A DNA stretch of 64,000 bases from Sphaerolaimus hirsutus (taxonomy: Eukaryota > Nematoda > Chromadorea > Monhysterida > Sphaerolaimidae): the NCBI GenBank assembly GCA_964036195.1, contig OZ038457.1, forward strand, positions 7,405,147 to 7,469,146, written 5' to 3'. Position numbers and translations under genes: made by a program. Below are positions 47,659-59,600 of the stretch, piece by piece. The notes beneath the pieces are model-generated. The model did not search any database, was not told where the DNA came from, and saw nothing but the letters and a program-made list of their open reading frames with translations. How positions within the stretch are numbered: the first letter of the stretch is position 1; every line of letters starts with the position of its first letter.

Positions 47659-50600
47659 CTACGAGTGTTCAGAATCAGATTATTAACTTCAGATTAACGA
47701 TGGCAAAAAAAGATTCGAAAATTCGAAAAGTAACAAAGAGTTTGAAAATTCGAAAAGTAATGAAAAAGATTCGAAAATTCGAAAACTAAATTCAAAACTT
47801 CGAAAACTATTTTCAGAAAAATTCGAAAAGTCTTTTTGGAAATTTAATTTAAATTTAAATACTTTTTTCGAGAGGGTTTGCCATCGTTACTTCAGATTAA
47901 ATAATACCCCCATCGAGGGGGGGGGGGCTTATTAGAGGATTTACGGTAGATATTATCTGCGATATTAAAACATACTGGATATGATGGAACTTCCTCAAAA
48001 GCCAAGAATACGTTGCCCTTCAGATAAACCTTGATTGTCAGATAGTTTGTGGTGTAGTTGTAGTAACATTCGCTGACCAAATTAGCATCCGCTAGGCTTT
48101 CACACGCTTGAATCTGAAACATGATGTGGGTAATCTGAATTAGCCTTACCCTAATTTATGCATATGCAGCCAATTTGTTGTGTGTGTAGGTAGTATTATT
48201 TATACTGATTAGAAATGCCCGAAGAAGGGGCGGAAGGCTGACGTCATGTATGTGGGTCATGTCGTTTTGGGTTCAAAACTATTCAGATTCCCGTGAAATT
48301 GTTCGCGCGGTATCTGCTTTACTTGCCGTCACTTGACGCGGAATTAAAAAATTTATCTGTTTTTTTTCTTGTTACGTGGCTGTGCATTTGACAGGGTGCA
48401 AACTGCAAGTCTGCTGTTTGAAGAAATCAGGTACACCCAAATATTTAGTTCTATGGCTCCACACACACTAGGTACATTTCAACCGAAATTTTGAAGACTC
48501 ATAAATCAGCTTTGAACGAATTTGAGTTTTCTGAAATCATGTGTCCGGCAACTACAGTTGATCGTGGTTGAAAATAACTCATTCCGGTAAACCCTAAGCT
48601 GATTTGTGAGTTTTCACAAGTTCGGTTGAAACTAGTGTACATACCTAGACACTATTTATACCAACGCACTTTCTTCGAAAACGGCGAGTGCGACACGTCC
48701 AAATTGTACTCCCTGTTTTTGCAGCGCGGCGGGCAGTCGCATTCGGACCAATCCTCTGGTTCCGCTCTGGCGCCGAGAAATTTGTCCAAACAATTTTTAT
48801 CAAACACTGTGCACGTTTTCTCTCCATCTGGCGTTCTATAACGGGGGTCCATGCAGCCGCACGTTTTTTTCACATTCATCTGTACTCGGGTTTTCGGTTA
48901 TCGTTCCGGGTATCCGGTTTTGTTTGAGCTTTTATTATGCAGACTCACTTGATGACAACTGCGCAGACACCCCTGCGATATTTATTGAGGGTTAGATTTA
49001 CATTTATATAAAAAAATATTTATGTAAAAATAAATTTTCCTGCACGTATGAATTCTGGTTCAAACGAGAATTCGTGATTCTCGAAATCGGATCTACCGTA
49101 TTTGCTTGAATTAATCCCCTTGAATTGACCACCCCCCCCTTTAAATACTCCAAAATACCAAGCGAGAGCTCTAGAAAAATATCCCGCGAGAGCGAGAGAA
49201 AAACAATCCTCCCCTTGAATAATTCCTTCCTCCCTCGAATAGCCCCCCTCAAAAATTAAAGAAAAAATAATCCCTGGGGCCAGATTTAATTCTCCCTACA
49301 GATTTGTAGGGTAGGGCGTACGCCCGATAGATTTTTTAAAGTTCAGCCGCATCGATGCACATGCACCGAGAGCAAGGCGGTTCGTAAAATACACGAAACT
49401 ATCCCTTAAAGTCGCCGATATTGCAATATGACGTATATCGCTTCGATTTTGGCCCGGAAATCACGATTTCGTCATTTCTTGGCCGTCTGCCAATTCGTTT
49501 TTTATTTTATTTTGTCGGGCGGGTTACTCGCATAAATCGCGCTTTTGTACGCTCGTGCATGCATTTCTTTCTTGCGCTGCCCTCATGGTTTCGGTTGCAG
49601 ACAGTGAACACTAAAAAAGTGACCACCTGACTACACAAAAGCGCGACTTATGCGAGTAACCCGCCCGACAAAATAAAATAAAAAACGAATTGGCCGACGG
49701 CTAGAATTACGATACCTATTCACCCCAGTAAAACAGACGCTTTCAAGTGGCTTGGGTGACTCTCGTGCCATTTGCTATAAACCATTCCAAGCAAATTACT
49801 GTAGTGAATGAACAGATGGCACGCACTTTCAATTTTGGGTACAGTGTCATTCGTTTTGGGGATGTTGTGACGGTATAGATAAAAGGGCATTAATGCATGT
49901 TGTTTTGTCGCATTACGCATACTTCCCAAGGTTTGCACTGTGCAAGTGTATTATTAATTTTGTTACCGCGCACCTGTTACTAAGATCATTCACAAACTTC
50001 GCGCGGTAACCTTAGTTGATTTTTAAAAAGAATTTGTAGACACATAATTCCACATATTACCTAACTTTCTTATTTCTGGTCGGATTTGGTTCGAATAAAG
50101 TTTATCTGAAAGCGTTTTGTCAGCTCATTACAATGCAAATGAGCATTTTCTATTGAATATCTTTGAATATTAATCGTAAAAGTTTACATTTAATTTAAGT
50201 TTTTAAATAAAGCAAATGATGACAAATACGACATGTGCATTGTAATTGGCAGATGAAGCGCTTTCAGATAAATCTAATTTGAACCAAATCCGACCAGAAA
50301 TAAGAAAGTTAGGTGTGTATGTGCAACTATGTGTCTACAGCTTCTTTGAAAATCAACTAAGGTTACCGCGCAAAGTTTGTGAATGATTTTAATAACAGGT
50401 GCGCGGACACAAAATGAATAATACACTTGCACAGTGCAAACCTTGGAAAGTATACATAATGCGACAAAGTACATAGTACACCGAGTATGCATAACTTTTT
50501 TACTGCATGTGTTACACAGTTCTTTGATCTGCGCCGTTCCGACCCCTCAAGTTAGAACAGTCACGACACGCAGCGTAAACCATTCCAAGTCAAGGTAGTA

Positions 50601-53600
50601 GATTACAGTGGTAAGACAAACAAATCAAAAGGTTCCCAAGCTACCGGCTTGGCTTGGCATTTTCTGGGGTGAATAAATACCGTATACGGACGGCTATTAT
50701 ATGATATGACTGAACGAATATGATTTCCGTGCTGAAATCGAAGTGATATATGTCATATTGCAATATCGGCGACCTTAAGGGATGGTTTCGTATATTTTAC
50801 ATACCTGCCTTGCTTGCTCTCGGTGCATGTGCGTCGATGCGGCTGAACTTTAAAAAATCTATCGGGCGTACGCCCTACCCTACAAATCTGTAGGGAGAAT
50901 TAAATCTGGCCCCTGGGGGGATTATTCGAGTTAACGGGGTAGTGAGGATACGGATCGAGATTTGGGACTTGAATACAATTTTTTGTGATCGGCATTGAGG
51001 CATCGATGTCGCGATCGGGTAATTATGCCGGGTAGTTACAGTGAAACATGAATCGTGATCCCGTTTGAACCCTGGGTTGCTCCAAACTGTCACCTCTTTA
51101 TTGTATTTGCTCCCATAATAATAATTAGCCACTTCGCTCGGCGTGTTCACGCAATCGCCGTAGGGTCGTCCAAGGCGATTTAGGTCGGTCGAAAAAGTTA
51201 CAAAAACAGCTTCTGAACAAGCAGTTCGCTTTAAAAGAGTGTCATTGTAAAATTGGATTCAATATGATACCTTGTCAAGTGACGCGAAATACGGTTCGAA
51301 ACTAGTGATGTTAAAGGTACTGGGAACTGTGGCACCGCTCCGGACCCTAAATAGTTGGGTATACTTTTTTGTGCTTTGAAATATGAGTGAGCACATGCTG
51401 TGGACACAATTTTACAGCCCATGAAGGCTTGGTTGGTGCCTTTCGTTTTGTCCTGATGCTAGCATCTAAGGGCACCCTTGAAAAAGGGCACCGCACCCAC
51501 ACCGGTGATATTCTGGTAAAATGGCACCGGCACCGGCAAAGCACCTCTAAAAATTGCAATGACACCACACTAGCACCGCTACTGGTGCCCTTCAGTGGCC
51601 ATTAGCGAGCCACCCGTGCCCCAGTGCCTTTACATCACTATTAGATATTCGTACGGAGGGTTTGATACCCAGTGGAATTGGCAGTGGAAGTGGCTTTCAA
51701 ATTTTTGCACAATTTCTACAATGAAAAACAACGAAAACAAAACAATGACGATCGTCATTGTTTTGTCGTCACTCACACTCGCAAATACTATCGTCACTTG
51801 ACATGGTGCCTAATTGTCCCTCGAAACTGAAACATTCTTACGAATTCAGTCGCGATGTGTGTCGTTTCGCCAGTGCTCACTGTGACGTGTGCCGATTCGG
51901 CAAATACTTGTTCGTCCCGGTCATGCACGAAGACCCGCAGCCCCGATTTTTCAATCCACACGGTGTAGTCATCTTGGCGCACATTGTATCTGAGCTCGAC
52001 GCCTGAGTTCATATTGTCTTTGAAAACACAACTCGAATACAAAAGATAAAAAAATGAAATTTACATACCGTATATACTCCAATAAGACCTCCCCCTCGAA
52101 TAACTCCTCCCCCTTGAATAACTCCCCCTCTTAAACGCTGACGGAAAAATAACTCCCCCCTCGAATAACTCCCCCTCTGGGTGAAAAACATGCTAAAAAA
52201 TTTACAAAAGTTATCGATGAAAATAAAAACGAATGTTAACGTAACGCAGATACATAACGTGTACGCAGTGTATAAACACGTTTTTGTTGTCATTGAACTG
52301 TTAAATACTTGGATTACATGAGTTGACAGAATGCATTCATACATTGAATTTAGTCCCAGTTTCTGGGGAAAAAATAACTCCTCCCCCTTGAATAACCCCC
52401 CCCCCCTCCCCTCAAAAACTCTGACGAAAAAATAACTCCCTGGGGTCTTATTCGAAGATTTACGGTATTCAGAAAGATAGCTTATTCATATTTTCACAAA
52501 ATCGTTCATAATTATCATTGGCATGCTTCCAACGTGAAACATAAATGACTTCGCTGAAAGTGGAGTGCCATAAATCTTAAAATATACCCCCATCAAATAA
52601 CTCCCCCTCAAATAACTCCCCCGCAAATAACTTCCCTCAAATAACCCCCCCCCCCCCCCTCGAAAAACTCCCCCTCTTGCGAGCGTGAGGAAAAATAGCT
52701 CCTCCTCGAATAACTCCCCCCTCATGATCGATGCAAATAAGTCGGGTCAAATTAAAAAACATTTTGATGAAGCCAAACAGACCAAAGAAGCCATGGTCTG
52801 ATTCATCGAATGCAAAGGCAGTGCAGCGTATGTAACGTAACAAAAGAATTTTTTACCTAAAGCGACGACCTACGTATTTACATATTCACTTACCTACACT
52901 CCTGGAAAAATATCTTAATCCTCCTGATCGGGAACAAAAAATTTCAATGTCTCCCCTGCTAATGTGCGACCCATCTTGGGGTATATCCATTGGATGAATT
53001 CTTGTAGATGAAGGTGCCTTTATGCCACATGTCGATTTTTAGGTTTCTGGGTGCCTTGCTGCTCATTTGACAGCGATCCAGAGTCAAATTTCCGGTGGAA
53101 AAAAGTTTTTATCACTTATGCTAAAACGTTCAAACAAAGAAGAAAACCTGGTAAAACAATGAAAAAGACTGCGATGTGATGTGAAAAAACAATGCACTGC
53201 TTAAATATTTATCACTTTGCCAATTTGTGTTCAAAATGGTATACCCAGGTGACTCGATACTCTGCACTCGTATTGATTTCGCATCCTTTTCAAAATCGTA
53301 TGCCATCGGTTGACAGACAAATATTGACCCGGCATGGTGCCTATTTTTGAATTTATAAACACAACTAAATGTTGGCACCGTGCCAGCTCACAACTGCTCG
53401 CATTAAGCGAAATGTAAAAAAGCAAAAAAAAATCGCAGAAGGCACTGCGTTCACGGTTAACGATTTATTGACTATATACGCAGGAGGGGGGCCATATTTC
53501 TACTGTGGGGGTCGACATAATCACCCCACCTATCTATGAGTTTCACCTCTCAGTGACCATATTTAATGTTTGGTTCACCATTGAACCAAAAAAATCAAAG

Positions 53601-56600
53601 GCATAACGACATTTTTCCAGGAGTGTATGTACTGAATATTCTCGACGAACAAAGAACTCTCCCCTCGAATACCCCCCTCGATTTACTCCCCCTCAAAATA
53701 TTCAGATGAAAAGATAATTCCCCCAGGAACTTATTCGAGTATTTATGGTATACAAGTGAACTTTTCAGTTTTACCGCCAGTTATTCCCGACCATCGGATA
53801 TCGTGCCGCGCCGTTGCGTTTGGGTTGAACGTGAAGCAGTTGCCCAGCACCGCGTTGTTCCAAACCTCCACGTCCACACTGAATGAAATGTAATTTGGTG
53901 GGATAAGAATATAACATAACTTACGGTGATGTCACAGTAGGGAAGTGGATCAAAGTTAGTGCGTGTTTTGCACATTGATCCTGTTCCAGCTAGGAAAATG
54001 CATTGCACTCAACTTACAATACATTGATACTTGAGTTTCCTTAACTCAACATTCTTTTTTTTCTAACTCAAGATTATTTTTACCGGAGAACAATACGCTG
54101 TCAAGTTGACGCCTTTAGCAAGTGTTTCAACAAGACAGATCCCCTAAGCCCTGTACCTAAAAAACCCTGACGACATAAATTCCATATGGATCTATTTAAA
54201 AGAACCAAAAGACCAAAAAGTAACCGCGTCTCGCATGGAATGCCCTCATAATAACACCATTGGCGGAAACCTTCAGTCATATCCGCCAAACTCCAGCTAG
54301 CACCCATCCGTTCCTCCGGGGTGAGATACGTGACCAAGTCGAAGGTCAGGGCGTCGCCCACCACCGACGACAGCACGTTGCCGTCCGTGTCCGGCTGGAA
54401 CGGTGCTATATATTGGCGCCTACGCCTACCTAGTTTGCACCATCACTTGTGATGTAAAAAGCGCCAGAACTTTGGCGCCAAGCGCCATGGCGCTTTTCCG
54501 ACCTCTAGCGCCAAGCGCTAATGGCGCCAGAGCAAAATTGCGCCAAGCGCCAGAAGCGCCATGACGCTTTTTCTTTGGCGCTAGCGCCAAGCGCCAGCGC
54601 CAGGCATTTTGTTCCTGGCGCCGGGTAAAAATCGCGCCAAGCGCCAAAAGCGCTATGGCATTTTTCGTGGGCACGGCGCCAAAGCCAGTTAGCGCCAAGC
54701 GCCATGGCGCTTTATGCTTTGGCGCTCGTGCCAGGCGCCTGCGCCATGGCGCTTTTACATAACCAACCATGACTTTAGTGAAAACTTACCAGAAACTTCA
54801 AAGTGCCGAACGTTTTTCAAAGTATGCGTCAAGTATTTGGTTTTAACTCCCCCCCCCCTGAGTACAGAAAGCAAAGAATTTTTTTAAATTTTACTCGCTA
54901 AGTAAAAATGAGAGTAAAATACTTTCTTTCCCTGAAGCGTAATGCATATTTATGGGGGAAAACCAAAGTCCAAGTGTGTATAATCCAATCAGGCATAATC
55001 CAAGCAGTTTTTGCGCATAATCCAAGCACTTCAGATGCAATATCCACTCACTTTTTAGTGCCATAAACTGCAGCATTATCCAAGCAAAAATTAAGCATAA
55101 CCTAAGCATGCCGTCAAGTATTATTTACACAACATTAAGGCAAGCAACATTGCAAAGTATTAAGATACAGAATACATGCAGTGGGTTAGATGCTTGGATT
55201 ATGCCTGATTTTTGCTTGGATTATGCGTAATTTTGTGCTTGGATTATGCCTGATTGGATTGTGCACACTTGGATTATGATGCAGACTCGTATTTACTCGG
55301 TACTCGAGTATGCGTACTTTTTGAGTATAAGTAAATATGCATTAACAACTGTGAAACTTAAATGGCGCCATCCAGTATAGAATTATTTTATGCTTTTTAT
55401 ATTTTAGTTTTCAAATTTTTAAATTCAAAGTGCATGTGCATCGTCCGAGCTGAACGTTGAAAATTTATCTTGCGTGGTGGTGGAGCGGTTTGCCCTATAA
55501 ATCCGTAGGGAGAATCAAATCTGGCCCCTTGGAGATACGGATCAAATAAACATCAATCCAATCCGAATCACGTTGTTAAGTTGGTTCAATCGCGCCATTC
55601 TCTACAACCATTAAAAAACTCACTGTGACATCCAATAAATCCATGAGTTTGTTGATGATCTCTCCCATCCCCGCTTCTGTGACATAAATTGCTATATATT
55701 TACATACTGGTAAATATATCCCATTGCTCTCATCCCCGCTCTAGATTTAGCGTTTCCAGCGTGTGAAATGTAATTTTCGAACAGCACTGTTTTGTTTGTC
55801 ACTGTAGTGCTGTAAATCCACTTTCACAGCAAAAAAATGGGGGTGTGATGCGAAGCGGGCTAGATGCGCGTGAAGCGGCCCGCTTCCGCACGCTTCCACA
55901 TGCTTCCACACGCTTCCCCAAGATTTGTGAAATTTCTGGTGAAGTGTCTTCCACACGCTTCACCTAGCTTCACCAACGCTTCACGGCGCTTCCAAAACAT
56001 GTGGAAGACACTTCACGCCGCTTGGCGCTTCCACACGCTTCACGAAATCGGTCTGCTTGTGTGGATGTGTCTACATGTTTGTGAAGGCACTTCACCATGA
56101 AAACAAGTGGTGAAGACACTTCACCTTATTTTGCCATTGGTGAAGGCACTTCACCTTGCAATTTACTGCATTTTTTCATTGGGATGCCAAGAAGGTGTGT
56201 AGTGATGGCACCATTTACGTGCCAGTTCAGTGTGCATTGTGAAACGTTTACTTGTTATGCCATATCAAAAGGTTAATGATTGGCGAGCATGTGTGCCATA
56301 TAATACTTGTATTAGTGATGCCTAGTGACTCTTTATTGACACCCGCTAACACTCATGCATTGTGTTTTGAAATATTTGTTTATAATGCAAAATAACTATT
56401 TGCTAGGTATTTGTAATCAATTCATGAACATTTTGGAGCGTATAAAATAATAAAAACTAACGCAGCATAAAAAAGACTATTTACCACAATATTTTATTGT
56501 GAAGTGTCTTCATCACAGTTGGTACATTGTGAAGACACTTCACATCAGTCACTTCACCAATATTGTACAGCGTCGTGAACCGCGCCTGGGGCGCGAAGTG

Positions 56601-59600
56601 CCTTCACGAAAATTTTCGTGAAGCGTGTGGAAGCGCAGGGCAGGTTCCAGAGCGTCCGGGAAGCGTCGGCGTGAAGACACTTCCCGACACTTCACCACGC
56701 ATCCAAACACCCATTTTTTGCTGTGTTTTATGAGATTTGAGTATAAAAAACTAGTGTGTGTAGAGGCACATTTTAAATCTTAAATTACCTAGGTTCGTTT
56801 TTGAGTTACTTGCAAATACATTTCATCGCCTTGGTGTTCTATTACCCGTCTGACGCGCGCCGACAGAGTGGTATTTTAATAAAGTTGATTTGATTTAGGT
56901 TCATTGGTTCGCAATTAAGATTTACATTGCCTGAATGCCTACCTGCTATGCAATCTGGGGGGTCGCGGGCAGCGGAACATTGGCACACCGGTATACGGGA
57001 TTGCAGGTCGTCTGTGCAATTTGCATCTGGGAGCAGTCTCGCACCCTGTAAAGTGTAACGTAAAGTGCCAGATGTCATGTAAAATGTCAATTAAAATAAT
57101 GAAATAAAGATTCTTTTTCTGACTGAACTTTTGACATTTTAAATGACATTTGACAAATATGTATGACATTTTACACGACATTCGCTAGTTCACTTTACAA
57201 TTTACAGGGTGCGGGATAGAGTCCACCTGGGTCCACCATGCCGCAGGCATATACGCTTGTACAGGGACGTTCTGAAATACATATGGTCTACATTTTTCTC
57301 TCCGAATTTGGCTGTAGAGTTTTGCGATCAAGACATAAGGTAAGGATACCTTCGCAGCTTATCTCGCACGGTTCTGCGGCGCAAAGCGGCGCGACACAAA
57401 TAGAGTTATAGACGCGGCTGCAGCCGTCGTCGCCCCACTTGTACCCACTGCCCCGCCACCAGAATCCACAGAATGGCGCTTTGCCGCCGAAAAAATCAGG
57501 CTGGCCTGTATGATGGCGATGATTTTTTTACTTACGCCCCTGTACTTGCCTTGATGCCAATTGCCAACACAACCAGGGTCAACTTTCCGCATTCCGAAGG
57601 TAAAATCTTTCTGTTCCGATTTTCAGCTGCAATTTTTTTTAGGTTTCTATTTTCTCCAGCTTATTTTTTTCAAGAAAATGTTTCTGTTTTTCCACCTCAT
57701 TTTCCATTTTCCAGCATTTTTTTTGTTTTTCCACCTCATTTTCCAGCAAAATTTCTGCAAATTCTTATTTTGCCAGCAAAGTTTCCACAATTTTTCTCAT
57801 TTCCAGCAACTCTTATGCAATTTTTTCCTTTTATGTGTAAATTTTGCTTTCCATTTTCCAGCATTTCATTTTTCCATTTTCTAACATTGCATTTTTCAAG
57901 TGCATTTGCAAGTGCAAAACAAATCTTTTTGGTTTTCACACATCCGGGCAAGTGCAAAAAAATTTCTGTTTCCATTTTCCATTAAACATTTTTTGACACC
58001 CTAGAGGAGGCTAGACACCACCCACATACCCCGTAAAATGTCAAATGTCATGCAAAATGCCCTGCGAAATGGCAAATATTGTGCATCCTTCAAAAGTCTT
58101 GTAAAGTACACTGTAAAATGGCCACATGCCAGTTAAAGTGTCAGAAGCAGGGTTGGCTAAATCTCAGAAAAAAATAAAAATAAAATAAAAATAAAATGGA
58201 AAATTGGAGAATAAAATAAAATAAAATAAAATGGAAAATTAATAAAATAAAAATACAATTTTACTAAAATTCAAATTTTTGTAAAATTTTTGTAAAATTG
58301 TACAATAATTTGAATTTTTGTACAATTTTAGTAAAAATTTACAAAAACTCAAGTGTCTGTTCAATTCTATAGAAAGTTTTCTATCATGTTGCTTAAGTTT
58401 CTAGCTGCCAATTTGCAGAACTAGTGCCTTGTTGTATCTTTCATTGTTGTGATTGAGAAATATTGTTGCTCAAAATTGCAAATGTTCACATTTTTTAAAA
58501 TATTTTCACCTTAAAAATCACTAATTTGTGATTTTTTCTTATTTTCTTCGTTGCATACCTTGAAAAAGCCTATAAATATATTGAACCCCGCAAGCCCCCC
58601 CCCCCCACCCAAAATAACAACAACCCATTTCCCTTGGGAGGAGCAATTAGCTCTCCCTGAGGGTCAAAATACAAAATACCTACCTCGCAACCCGTGTCAC
58701 AAGTTTACATAAATGTTTTTTTGTATTCATCTGCATGCTTCTAGTGTGCACATTGTTTTATGTCCTTGCATCCAAGATTTCCGATTTTTTGTAAAAATTT
58801 TGTAAAATATTTGTAAAATTTTTGTAAAATGGTTTCTTTTTTTTATTAATGACATTTCAGAATAAAATAAAATAAACTGAAACATGAATAAAATAAAAAT
58901 AAAATACAATTTTAATAAAAATAAAATACAATTTTAGTAAAAAGAATTTTACTAAAACCAACCATGGTCAGATGTCATGTGAAATCCCCTGTAGAGTGTC
59001 AAATAGGCATACCTAATAGGCTTTAGCTGTAATACGGGCTGAATAGGGTTATAATAAAGTATAAACTACAAGAGATAAACTGACGAGGTGCCCAACCGTC
59101 GTAATCGTCCGGACTTCCATCAGACCAACTCCACTCGTGCTTGTCTTCTAAATCATTCATGCCGTGCCAAACCCCGAACGGACTATCCAACTCGTATGTA
59201 ATGCCTTTTATGAAGCTTATCATTTAAACAAATTGTGTCAAAAAAAATCTTAACCACCAACTTCTGCCCAAATCGTCATCCTGCCACAGTTGTTAAAATG
59301 TATTTGCATTTACTCGAGAAAAAAAATACATATACTTGAGTAGTGATGTAAAAGCGCCATGGCGCTGGCGCCTGGCGCTAGCGCCAAAGCAAAAAGCGCC
59401 ATGGCGCTTTTGGCGCTTGGCGCCTTTTTGCTGTGGCGCCATTGGCGCTTGGCGCTGTGCTACGGAAAAGCGCCATGGCGCTTTTGGCGCTTGGCGCTAT
59501 GATGCCGTGGCGCCATTGGCGCTTGGCGCTGGCATTTTAAAAAGCGCCAAAAAAGCGCCAAGGAGTTCAAAAAATAGATCATTATTTTATGTTAAAAGAC

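Larger units (their letters stand above)
49094..50941. mobile_element. TACCGTA-type element carrying two nested palindromes
   Basis: Left TACCGTATTTGCTTGAATTA, right end diverged (ATTATTCGAGTTAACGGGGT plus A). Inside is 49274-50915, and inside that 49713-50682. All are in the gene C intron between exons 10 and 11. Confidence 0.55.

Noticed and set aside
56943-57051. A longer exon 6 starting at TTTACAG
   Set aside because: The acceptor exists, but the frame set by exon 5 would then read a different, non-EGF sequence. The CTGCTCCCAG acceptor keeps phase and completes the EGF cysteines.
57473-57985. 170-residue Phe-rich open frame on the + strand
   Set aside because: It is antisense to gene C exon 4 and then runs through TTTTCCAGC words; low complexity.
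59226-59284. A 42-nt intron with the sequence after the 3-kb element as exon
   Set aside because: It needs a weak donor and an unusually short intron; the donor at the element edge gives a better lectin-domain join. Kept as an alternative only.
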